From assembly GCA_037127255.1 (NCBI GenBank), contig JBANSL010000004.1, positions 992,001 through 1,056,000 on the forward strand: 64,000 nucleotides of DNA, in the 5' to 3' direction. Every line of letters begins with the position of its first letter. The stretch's first letter is position 1. The position numbers and the translations under genes were made by a program. This DNA comes from Persicaria tinctoria (taxonomy: Eukaryota; Streptophyta; Magnoliopsida; Caryophyllales; Polygonaceae). Below the pieces are notes generated by a model. That model saw only the letters and a program-made list of their open reading frames with translations, was not told where the DNA came from and ran no database searches. Below are positions 25,978 to 37,754 of the stretch, piece after piece.

Positions 25978-28900
25978 CTAAAATCGTCTCGATCTTTGCT
26001 GAGGGTATCCAGGCATTCCCATTCCCTGATCCTTTCTTCTCAGCTGCTTCCAGATGAATAAACCGAGGAATGAATAAGTACGGGCAATGTAGGATTCATT
26101 CTAACAATGACAGTAGGTTCAGTATGATTAGTATGATTCTTACCTGATGCGGCTGGTGGGCCTGGGGAGCGACACCTCTTTGCATAGGGATGCCTCCAGG
26201 ATTCACTACGCCACCCATTCCAGTCTGGGTGAGATTGTATGCTGTCATTCCAGGACCCTGCATTCTCATATTAGGCAGCATTTGCCGGGGTACATTCCGA
26301 TTTGGACCCATGTGGGGCCCTTGCATGTTTCCGACCGGAACCTGCGAAAAAGATGCACATCTATGAGAAGCAAGAGTTGAACTGATGATTAGGAAGAAAA
26401 TAAATAAACGATTACTCCTATTTTCGCCTTGTAAACAATTTAACCCTATTTGCCAAATTACTCTTTACATCAATACAATTGAGAGAGTTTGAAACATACC
26501 TGTTGAGGTTGCATGGTGGCTGTTCCTTCGAAATCAGTAGTTGTGTCCACAGGACGAATAGGATAGTTCACAACTTTATCTTCTGGTCGAGCAGTAGCCA
26601 ATGTGCTGTTGACAACTTCTCATGTTAATGAGCAATAATGAAACCAGAAACAAAAAGAACAAACACACAATCCCAGTTGCTACTAGGATACTAACAGGGT
26701 GAACAAACAATTCAGTAAAACATCATTTGTGATAGACTTTAACATTAATAATTAGGATGGTGGAGAAGAAAAAAGTGAAAAGCTTACTTGCGCCCAGGCA
26801 GAGGTTCGGTCTTGAAGTACCTGACAGTGAAATTGAAGTAAGATTTTATACCTCTTCTTATTTCTATTCCAACCCTATCGTATAATAATGTTCCTTAACA
26901 ACACAGCATCAAAATCAGCAAGGTTGCTGCATCTGTCAAGGCATACACAACAGTTTATAGCTTATAAGATATCATGATACTCGTGCTTATAAGATATTCA
27001 TAAGCTAATTTTAGCTTGTTTTCAAATAAGCAAGATAATTGGCTTGTCATACCAAAGAAACCCTGAGAAAGTACTAACATGCTTATGCCATAAGTACTTG
27101 TCTCTGAAATCAAATTAACTAAATGATGTATCAACAGCTCATCAACCAAAAGGATCCATTGGAATTATTATTTAACTAAATAAATAGTGTTTCAATTTAT
27201 TGAATAGGAACAATAGGGAGAGAAAAACAGCAATATATTCCACAATAAAACCAATACAACAGAAGCAAAGAAGAACAAGGAACCCATAAACCACAATCAT
27301 TCCAGCCATATAATCATAGAGAAGAGGGGAGAGAGATGTAGTCATACTCATGCTCAAGCGCCTGTGCTGCTGTTATACGCTTTCGAGGATCGTATCTGCA
27401 TGAATTTAATATCAAAGTACAATGAGGACCCAGTTGATTCAACCCAAATTTAACCACCCTGTGTACAAAACCATATCTGACAGAATTCATGTCAACTCAT
27501 GCAATCCTAAAAACATAAGCATTCTAATTCATCTCTGTCTTGTATTTTTCTTGACGCTAGTGAAACTTCAATGCTCCAAAGGCATTATAAAGCACACTAG
27601 CATAGCCCAACAATTTGAAGAAGTGAATGTATCTGGTTAGTAATGAATATTATCCTCTGTCAGTTCAAGACACCAAATCTATGTCAGACAAGCCTTTTTC
27701 ATGCTGCCAAATTTCCAGATTAGAACCAGGAAAAATGTGCTTAATATCTTGTTTCAATAACAAAATAAAACATGCTTTGTGGAAAGACAGAACTTACTCT
27801 AGCATTTTTGCAAGGAGATCATACGGAGCTGATTTTGGATTAAGATGAACAATGTTATGCAGTCCAGGATTGTCACTAACATATACAAAGAAAAAGAGCC
27901 CATGAGTATTTGAAGAAGTTATATGGAGGATTGGAGCAAAATTAATAGAATACAACCCACATTTTTCTCAACTAGTCAATTACATAAACATCATAGATGT
28001 CACCATCCAACAATGTTCACAAGGTTCTATAGGATAATACCAGTAGATGCAATTGGAAAAACAGTCTAACTTACTATTTACGGGCTTGAATATGTGATAG
28101 ATCAGACTGCCAATGTGGAAGGTTCACAAGTGTTGGCCACTTTTCTTGTGTAGGATGACCTAAAATACAAACATTTTAACCATGCACGGTTCAAAAAGAG
28201 AACCATATAGAAGAAGAAATCTGCTAGCCATCTTACCTAAGACCTTGAATATCTTATCAAGTTGATCTAACTGCACAAGAATGATATGTCATCAGGTCAA
28301 TGACGTAAAGAAGCACTTCTACATGACCAGAACAGAAAAGAAGAGATAAGTCAACTGAAATGCAAAGTTGAGAGCAACCATGATCTACACCTGAAAAGGA
28401 TTTTGTGTAGCTTTAACTTCGGCGCCTTGAAACAGTGGCTTCAAAGTCAATAATTCCGCAAATATGCATCCAACAGCCCACATATCTATTTCAATTGGAG
28501 AAGGACCATATTACAATCAAGATAAACATAAATAATAATAGTTGAAAGTTTCAGTGAAGGCAAAAGATGGGACCATTTCCTCATCCCCAAAAACATATAA
28601 CAAACATGATGAAGTCATTTAGTTCATGAAATAGCATGTGAAATAGAAGCCAATGGATACCAACGGCACTCGTGTAGTGTTTTGCCCCAAGAAGCAGCTC
28701 AGGTGCACGATACCAAATTGTCACCACAACCTGCGACCAATTTTTGAAACAGTTGCAAGCTTAACTTCACATAAGATAAAGCAAGTGTGAACAAACATCA
28801 GACCTTTAGTTTTCTCATGAGAAATTAATTATGAAGCAAATAATTTCTCAAAGGTAAAATAACATACAATCCCAGTCCTACATTCACATTTCTGTTTACA

Positions 28901-30772
28901 AATAAACTAGAACAGATACAATACCAAAGATGTATGGAAATCATCAAGTGCTAACGGATTAAAAAGAAAATTGAGTACAGACATGTATTATTTATTTGCA
29001 GCAAGATAGATACAAGACTATGCAATTAAACAATAAATTTATGACTGTTCCGATAGACATAAATAACAAAACAGGGAAGCATCAGATAATGTCAGAGACA
29101 GCCCACCCCATTGTCACATAATGGCTTCAAAGGAGCTTGGTAAATCCTGGCTAATCCAAAGTCAGCAATTTTGACAAGCCCTTGCTCTTCTCCTTCGCCC
29201 ATCACCTGCACCATCCATAGAAGCCAAAAGGCATCATGTACAGTATTTACTGTTGCATCAAGTCTGAATATTAAACATGTAAAGAATGCTGTAGCTCACC
29301 AAAATGTTTGATGGCTTCAGATCTCGATGAATGATCCAATTACTGCAGTACAAATTTAGCTGGGTTCAAATTTTGGGCAAGGTAATAGGAAATCAATTCC
29401 CTTGGATAGACTAGCAACCAGCATTGTAGAAACTATAATAAGCATCTTGATCATTCTTCCAAAAATAAACTTTTGAAAATAGAAAACTTCCAACACACAG
29501 ATATCTATTGTAAGCTTGCACATGTACATTGTTTTACACGTACATTAAGTATAACAAACCCAGTGAAAGAGCTGTAACAAGAGACATTTTGGATTCAGTT
29601 ACATTTCCTTTGTACTAATAAACAAAAAATAAGTCCCCAATCATGAATCTTTTCCCTTCCGTCACTTTATCTTTGTGTATAGCTAGCCTGATCAGTGAGC
29701 ACACATGTACCTTACTAGCACTGCTATCTAAATCACGATGATCATAACCATTAGATCTTTTGTGGTAAGATTCCCAGAACATGATCAAAAAGCAACTTAA
29801 ATAAATATAAAAAAGTGGAACACATATTATATATTTATAACAAAGCAAAACTGCCACTTGCCAGTGGAGGTAATTGAGCCCGTTAAGTAGCTGCCAGAGC
29901 AAGGACTTGACTGTGTATGGGCTGATAGGTTGGTTCACCTTGTCTCTATGGTGCCTTATTAGCTCCTGCATGAACCAACAAGTTATATGTGTAAAATAAG
30001 AGTGTAAAATTGTAAGTATCAGTTATCAAAATTTTCTTTTGCCTTCTTTGAAACTTTAGCTTCAATCATATTGTGAAACTTACGTATAAATCATGCTCAG
30101 CATACTCAAATGCCAGATATAATGACATATCGGCATGATTGATGTGCACATTGACAAGCTTGACTACGTTCTCGTGTGTTATCTCACGAAGCAACTGCAT
30201 TCAGGGAAGAAACAAGAAATGGGATTCCATATGCAGATGTCTACAAAATTAGCTGCAAATGACTTGAACATCGTCCAAGCTCCAAAAAGATACCAAATGT
30301 AGTCATATTCACAGCAGTACTCATCAAACTATCGAAGTAACCTCATCCACCTCATCCTAACAAGCAAAAAGATAAATTGATATTGACAAATGAAAAGAAT
30401 TGTGGCAGGAGAAAACCCTAATGCATAAATCTCAGGAGCGAAGATCCTTCAAACGGGGTTTTCATTTTTCAAATCATCAAGTTCATTCATAACCTAAACT
30501 ACGATTCAGAATCAGACGAAACGGAAGAAATTGACCATGATTTCGCGGATAGCGGTGGGAGAGACGCCATCGCCGTCCTTGGACTGCTTGAACTTCTTGA
30601 TAGCGATGGATTTGCCCCTATTACTACCAGGGGACTTGATTCTCGCCAAGAACACTAATCCATAGGTGCCTTCGCCGATCTTGCCGATCAGATCGTAGCT
30701 CTGGAGCCACTCCGGCCTGTTGCTGCCGGTGCTGTGGCTGGTCCCGATCATTCCGCCTCTGTTGCTCATCAT
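25978..30772 (-). CDS. CDKE1: cyclin-dependent kinase E / CDK8, Mediator kinase (one apparent frameshift)
   Basis: There are fifteen exons: 30772-30536, 30194-30084, 29965-29862, 29342-29300, 29205-29107, 28731-28661, 28485-28391, 28270-28237, 28159-28075, 27875-27798, 27395-27348, 26820-26788, 26605-26500, 26341-26144 and 26043-25978. Kinase motifs are complete: GKIGEGTYG (about 30-38), IAIKKF, the plant CDK8 helix [24 protein letters not shown] and RAPELLLG. A Gln/Met/Pro-rich tail follows, as in other CDKE proteins. In the nucleus CDKE pairs with cyclin C in the Mediator kinase module. Two oddities were found. Intron 3 uses a GC donor. Exon 6 carries one extra A in a run of five at about 28680-28684, which breaks the frame after LLLGAK, while every later exon is in correct relative phase. 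The ATG at 30772 is the first in frame. Confidence 0.9.
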
Positions 30773-32347
30773 TGCTGTATCTTTCTTCGTCTTCCTCGTC
30801 CTCCTCTTCCCATCACCGAACTCGTCGGCGTCGTTATCGTCTCCTTCTCCTCTCTGGGATGCCGTTCGGCGAGCGACTTTAGTGTGCGCCCGCGTGCACC
30901 TGATCTTTGCTCCCAGTAAACGTGTCACTCGTACTTGTACTGCTATCTGTATTTTTTATTATCTTCCTTTTATTGCGTGTATGAATTTGATTTTCACCAA
31001 ATTAGTTAATCAGTTAATCCAAGTTTAATACAGTAATAAAATCTAGAAATGGCGGATAAAGTGACTCGTCTATAACGGTTAACGGTACTCGCCTCTTGAT
31101 TTCTCATTCAGAATTTATAGCTCTCATCCGAAAAGTCGCTCTTGAGTGATGGTCTAGCAGAATCTCTGACATCACCTAAATCATCGATCACATCTTTTAA
31201 AAAAAAAATCTATAAATCTTACTTTTGAAAGAATAATATCGTAATATAATGAAACTATAGGATTTATCCATCACTAGCAGGTTTGCCTCCAATAAAACGT
31301 TGCTAAATGGATTTGCCAAAGCTATTGATCAAACCAAGTAAGTGAAGTAACTCATCTCGAAGCCATGAACTTGCACTATGTAAGTATGTAACAACACAAT
31401 AGGATTTATGTTTATATTATAATCATATAATCTCCTTAATTATTTAGAGATGCCTAAGTTATAAGTGTCCATTTCTCATCTTTTTAATTTGATGAAAAAG
31501 TTGCTGATATTTGGAATATAAAAATATTACAAACATGAAACAATGTACTAATGTAGTAATATTTTACATCGTGGTCTCTATATAGGGTAAACGACATGAT
31601 GAAATTACTCCGTAAGGATATTACTCGTAACGGTCCGGATAAATACACCACAAATTTGCATGTGCATTTAAAAAATGTGATTTGTGGTGTATCTAAAAAG
31701 ACCCTACTCGTAATCCCTTAAATACAAAATTGCATAAAACCATCTCTCATAGGAATGATGATAGCAAAGAATCATCCACCCCTTTGTATTCTCTTAAAAT
31801 TTCCATTTAAAGGAGTGAATTTATAATTTCACCCCTCGAATTTAACAATTTCCCCCTTTCATCCTCTATTGCCTTCTTCCTTCCTAAAGTGTCAACATTA
31901 GTATTGCAACCACTTTCACCACCATCTTTCAAAGTTGATCGTTGGCCGGTCATGTAATCAACAATGCAATTCCTCATCACTAGCTAACACCAAGCACTCC
32001 AACTTCGTACTTAATTATCATTTTTCAAGCCATAAAATATTAAAACTCTAATTTGTTGATTTGGATGAATCGATTTGAAAACTGTATTGCTTCATAAAAC
32101 TAAGCCTCAATTGTGTAAATTAATGGATGTGTCAAATATGTGTATGTGTGACAACCATGACTTATTGATTGAGAATCTATTAGCCATATGTACCTAGTTA
32201 GCATTGTTCAATAACGAGAATGGTGTAGTGAAAGATCGATGCTCTCTTTTTCATGGTGAATTTAATGGATGGTTTTTTGCAATTTCATGTTTTCAGTTTA
32301 AGATTATATAATAATAATAATAATAATTTGTCCAGACAAAACAAAAA
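30773..32347. other. CDKE upstream region and AT-rich spacer
   Basis: It contains the CDKE leader and promoter. Beyond about 31.0 kb there is AT-rich DNA with no recognisable gene, down to an (ATA)n run at about 32,309-32,327 just before the tRNA gene. Confidence 0.5.
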
Positions 32348-32433
32348 GGGGTGGTGGCGCAGTTGGCTAGCGCGTAGGTCTCATAGCTTCTTGAGTGATC
32401 CTGAGGTCGAGAGTTCGAGCCTCTCTCACCCCA
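32348..32433 (+). tRNA. elongator tRNA-Met (CAT), intron-containing
   Basis: An 86-nt gene starts GGGGTGG and ends with the pairing TCACCCC plus discriminator A. The A box is GTGGCGCAGTTGG and the B box GAGTTCGAGCC. The anticodon CAT lies at 32382-32384. The roughly 11-nt excess after the anticodon (near GCTTCTTGAGT) is the intron usual for plant elongator tRNA-Met. A T-run at about 32437-32444 is the Pol III stop. CCA is not encoded, as expected of a nuclear gene. Confidence 0.97.
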
Positions 32434-32978
32434 TTCTTTTTTTTCCCTTTCTCTATGATTACATCTCATTTATAAAAAACCACACCTTCTTTTCATTTCA
32501 TTTTCCCTTTATTAACACAAATAACAAACAATCTCTCATCTAATCTAATCAAATAAATAACTTCATCTTTGCATTCAATGGAGACCAATCCACCTATACC
32601 AAATATAATTCATCTTTGCTCCTTATACCAAATATAATTCATCTTTGCTCCTTATTTCACTGAAGCAATGAACCCAAATGGTAGAAGAGAAAATAAAAAT
32701 GTATGTTAATTAATACATCCAACTATTCACAGGCTACTGTATAATACTTTCTGTAAACCTTTTTCTTCCCCAACAACTATACTTTCACTAGATCAACTGC
32801 TGCATCTTTCCCTTTACCAAATTTGTCGCGATTTGTGATTTTATACTGAATCCAAAAGAGCTCCCTATGCCATCAGTGCGTAGCGTAACTTGTATACTTA
32901 TCCAATGCCATTTGATGACTTTGTTGTCCAATGTCATTTGATCAGTTTCTTCGGTTGATTGAGGTCAAATGTGAGCAA
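32434..32978. other. spacer between tRNA-Met and the filament-like gene
   Basis: It begins with the Pol III T-run. A duplicated stretch (CCTTATACCAAATATAATTC type) lies near 32,590-32,650. The rest is 3' flank of the downstream minus-strand gene. Confidence 0.5.
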
Positions 32979-35941
32979 TCACTGACAATCAATGGAAGGC
33001 GGATTTCCCAGCTCACTTGCTCTGAAGAAGATTGGCGACTCTCCTGAGAACTCCATAGAACTGTCTGCATCCACTAGGAAGTCGTCGAGTGTTGCAAGGG
33101 ACTGCAGTTGCCTGCCAAGAGACGCAATTGTCTTTTGGCAGTCAGCTAGTCTACTGGCAGCCACCGCGAGTTCCTTTTCCTGTTCGTCTCACCAATAATA
33201 CACAAACATCAGAAAACGAAACATGAAGAATGTGAGACAAGCAGAGAACTGACATCTGAGGCAGTTCATACTTCTCAAGGCCTGTTAAATGATAGTGTGC
33301 TTACATAGAGTGAGTGATGTAGAATAAACTGACCTGTTCGGCTTCCATGTCAGCGTTGCAGCTCCACTCAAGCGGGAACTGAGGTTCAAGCTTCCTTTTA
33401 GAGAGCTCACCATCCAACTTCTGACATTTGGCTGTTATTTCTGCAGATAAAGCTCGTTCCTTGTCAGCTTCATCTACCAAGGATTCAACTCTGGCTAGCA
33501 GAGATTTCACCTCTGATTCAACAGCTTGCACTTGCAACTCCGCCTCTTCTCTTCTGGCATTTGATGCATCAAGTTCTTCTTCGACGCCCTCCTTTATCTT
33601 GTTCATCAAGGATAACTCAGCCTGAAGCTCAACGAGCTGCGTATCACTATCAAACTTATCCTCATATTCAACTAACCGGGTCTGCATCTCTAACAACAGA
33701 GACTCTATATCCTTTACCTGCCCTTGAGATCTCTCAAGCTCTTCCTCTCGCTCCAATAACTGTGCTTCTGCATCCTCCAATTTCCCTTGTGAAGTCTTAA
33801 GCTGATCTTCACGCTCAAATAACTGAGTTTGCAGCTTCCTCAACTCAGCCTCCGCACGCTCTAGCTGTCCTTGAGACATCTTAAGCTGATCCTCGCGCTC
33901 AATTAACTTCGTCTGCAGCTCCATCAGATTGGATTCTGCATCCTTCAACTGTCCTTGAGAGGTACTATGCTGGTCCTCTCGCTCAATTAACTGATTTTGC
34001 AGCTCTTTCAACTTGGCATCTGCATCCTTCAAATGAGCTTCAGAAGTGAGCAGCTGATCCTCATGCTCAATCAGCTGAGTTTCTAGCTCCATCAACTCAG
34101 TTTCTGCACCCTTTAATTTAGCTTGTGATGTTCTGAGCTGATCCCGGCATTCAAATAACTGATGTTGCAGGCTCATCAATTCGGTGTTTGTAGCTTTCAG
34201 CTGTCCCTCTGATGTCCTAAGTCGGTCTTGACACTCGGTCAACTGAGCTTCCAATTCAGTGGATCTGACCTTGGCATCCTTCAGCTGTTCTTGGGACGCA
34301 CTAAAATCGCTTTCTGAAGCATTCAACGCCATTTTCAGCTCCTCCTTTTCCTCTTCCAACCTTCTTATACTCTTCTCAAGATCAGCATTTCGTGTGACCA
34401 TCACTTGAATTTCGGCTTTCAGTGCGTTTTCTCCTCCAACTGTATCAGATGATCCTACTGATTCATGAGCGACGGATCCATTTGCTGTGTCTGGCAATGC
34501 AGCCAGCTTCTCCATCTCAAGGAAATCATCCATAAGAACGATTTCTTTTGAACGAGTAACAAGCTTCCTTTCTAGACCTTTTTCACCCTTGAACTGATCA
34601 AGTTCTCTCATATGGACATCAGCTTCAAGTGCCTGTAGCTTCTCTCCATAATCTGATTGACTATCAGCAACGGAATCAACATAAGTTGAAGACCCATGTA
34701 AAGATACATTATCACTAGGTATAGATGATTTACGCGAGAAAAATCTTAGCCTGCGGCATTCAGCTTCAAGCTTAGCGACCTTTTTGACGCTCTCCAAGTG
34801 TTGTTTGCTAGCAGTTTCAGCGGTCTGTGTACTCAAATCACTCTCAAGAGTTGCAATTTCCAATTTCTTGGACAGCGAAACCAGCTCAAGCCTTAGAGAT
34901 GCATTTTCCCTTTCAGCAGCGTCCACCTTGGGGCGAAGGCTATCCATGGAGCTACACGTGGCTGCTTCTGATTTAGCAGCATCAAGCTGAGTACGAAGCT
35001 CGCTCAGCTGGCTCTCCAGCTCAGACTTTCTTGATTCCCATTCGTGTTCTCTCTTCGCTATAGCTTCTTCAATCTTCCGCTCTTGCTCCTCCCTTCCTTG
35101 CCTTAGCTGCCTCACGCACTCCTTGAGAGCTCCGTCTAGATGGCTGACTCTATCCTCAAGAGCCGAATTCTTCTTCAATGCAGCATCAAGTTGTAATTTC
35201 AAACCTGATACTTCTCTATCAGCCCTTTCCCAACCTATTTTGCAATGAGAAATCCGCACAATTCATGAGATTCCAAGAGTATAGAAGCTTCAAAAGTTGA
35301 ACAAAAGAGTATTGGCCATCCAGATTCGGAACCAAGAGGAAAACAATGACATGGGAAGAAAAGACCTGCTACGGCTTCTTCAGCAACCTTGGCATGCTGG
35401 ATCACTAACTCTTCCTTGGCAGTGATATTCGACAGGGCAGCTGATAGTTTATCAGTTAGTCCTTTTATCTTCTCGTTTTCTTCGTCATCTGGTGCTGATA
35501 TAGAGGTGATTTCAGGTGACTGTGTATTATAAGCCAAGTTTGCCTGCAGTTGTTCCTAAAACCATGTCAAGTAAAAGCAAAAACAAGCTAACAAGAACAA
35601 CTTATTCACTTGGAATCTCATTCAAGGATTGGCAAGATCAAGATTCGCGATCAATGAATGATCCATCAGATTATCAGAAAAGGAAATTCAATGCACATGT
35701 GTTGATCAACTTAACAAAAGACTGTCAATTTGAAGTCAAGCTCTTATCCTAATTGAAAACTCATCATGACAATCAAATTGAAGGAAAGTCAAATGCAGAT
35801 TAAACCATTGAAGTTGCTGAAAGCACCAACCTGCTCATCTGAAAGCTTCTCAGAATGTGATGACATTGAACCCGAACTCTCAGTTTCACCGGGACTCTTC
35901 TCAGAAGATCTCTTCCGCCACAGCCAACTACGGCGGTCCAT
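32979..35941 (-). CDS. filament-like plant protein (FPP, DUF869), long coiled coil
   Basis: There are four exons: 35941-35831, 35555-35366, 35234-33334 and 33179-32979, all in phase, giving 800 residues. The basic N-terminus [19 protein letters not shown] and the block [20 protein letters not shown], followed by [20 protein letters not shown], identify the FPP family. Family members are microtubule-associated or cortical coiled-coil proteins, and some take part in secondary cell-wall patterning. Heptads cover most of the large exon. About eight near-repeats of 28 residues (units like [20 protein letters not shown]) lie in the middle (about 33,640-34,300). A leader intron is likely, with its acceptor near 35,995 and donor at about 36,891. 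No damage was seen. Confidence 0.92.
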
Positions 35942-37150
35942 GACCAACTTCAGCCACGGCGTAGAGATCAGATTGATTACACATCAACTGCAATCAGCAG
36001 TCACTTGGGGTGATCTCCATTGAAACCCAAATGACTCAACTCAATGTGGTTGACTGTTTTTGCTTAGCACTTCAACCCAACTTCACAGATTAACCAAATC
36101 CACAATCTGTTTGCTTGAATTCCACACCAAGATATCCCAATTTCCAATGCAGCAGTCATTAAAAAAAGCTGCAAATGAACATTTTCTTGGAGTAGATTTC
36201 ACATCAGGGTTTCCTGAGAGCCAAATTGAGGTGCAAGAGAGTGATCATCATCACTGCAATACAAACCAAGACTTTGCTTTGAATTCACTCCCCACCATAT
36301 CACCAAACCCTCCAAAGATTGCAAAATTTGGGGGTAAACAATGAACAAATTGGTTAATGATTCAAGTGTTTCTATATAGGGCTGATGACACATCAAAAGG
36401 TTTCATTTGATTTGAACACACAGAGGCTTTGAAAGCAAAGCGGCACCTACCATATAAACCCAGAAAGTTGCAAATCAGGATTTAATTTAAAGAGATGAAA
36501 ATTCAGAGACCATAAATAGTGGAAAGAGAGAGGTGGAGAGAGAAACAGACAGACATCTAAATACCCATCATTTTACAATAGGAAAAAAAAAACCCTCGGA
36601 AATTGACAACCCAGAAAACCCCAAATTCCATTTTATCAGTACTGCAAAATGGTGCTTCGAGTCACTGTCACGATCTCACAAAACCCAAAATTGATTGCGA
36701 GTAAATCAATCTGTAAAGAAAGCGCGTCAGGGTACTTTCAAATAATCAATTCAATCAACACAAACAAAAACAAACATTTAAGAACAAAAAGGAAGGATTG
36801 ATCCGGGGAAGATCTGGAGAGAGTCATAAAGAAATGTGAAAAAAAATACAGTAAAAATTTGAGTTTTTAATTGAGGTTTAAATCCTTTACCTTGGAGAAG
36901 AACATTAGATAGAGCATGTGATGATCAGATGATGTGAAGCTTGAGTGAGAGACACTCGGAAAGAGAAAGAGAACTCCCCAAAATGGCATTTTTTTGGTGA
37001 GCAAAAAAACTAAAAAGTAATTAAAGTCGCCATTTTTTTCTCATCCTTGTCAGAGAAGGAAAAAAAATGCGAAAATTTAGAGGAAAAAATTGTGGGTCTG
37101 ACTTTGTGAGAATGAGAATGAGAGTTACATTAATGTTTTTATTTTTAATT
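35942..37150 (-). other. FPP gene leader, probable leader intron and promoter
   Basis: A good donor (CCAAG then GTAAAGG, minus strand) at about 36,891 and an acceptor near 35,995 suggest a leader intron of about 0.9 kb. Upstream of 36.95 kb lies an A/T-rich promoter region. Confidence 0.5.
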
Positions 37151-37474
37151 CAAAATGGGTACCGGCGATGTTCCCGCCATTGATTTGGGGCCGAGCTCTC
37201 ATTCATTCTTCTATCTGTCACCGGGCGCTTTTTTCCTAACAAGCTATTCAGCTTTTTCTTTTTATTTCTGTTGGCTTGGTTGGCTTTGGCATTTTGCAAT
37301 AATGCCATTTTTTTCATGCCTCACTTGGTCCTTTCGATTCATAATTTCATAGGATATGTTTAGATTTCACATTTTATTTATTATAATATAATTATTTTAT
37401 ATGGAATATTAGTTTATGTGAATGTTTGTTGCACTAATATAGATTAATGTAAAATAATTACATACTATGTTATG

Positions 37475-37754
37475 GGGTGTGTTTGGATTCCAAATGCATT
37501 ATGATTATAATGCAAATTGATAAGATGGTGTTTGGTTAACACAATTTTTAACGTGTTTAATGTATGATGTTTTTAGATTCCACGATATATTAATTATAAT
37601 ACAATTATTTTATCTCGATTTATGTGATTATTTGGTTAAATTACTGTTTTACCTAGATTTTTACGAGATTTTCAATTTCAGAACCAACCACGCACATAAA
37701 ACGAGGTAAAATAATTGCATTATAATTAAAATGCAATTAAATCCAAACACACCC
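37475..37754. mobile_element. Tourist/Harbinger-like MITE
   Basis: The ends are inverted repeats: GGGTGTGTTTGGATT on the left and its reverse complement on the right. Further imperfect pairing extends about 40 bp inward (TTATAATGCAA words). ATG is present at both flanks and could be a 3-bp target duplication. The length is about 280 bp, non-coding. Confidence 0.65.

Noticed and set aside
29858..29862. GT donor a few bases downstream in CDKE intron 3.
   Set aside because: It places a TAA at the start of the next exon and breaks the conserved NWIIHRDL.
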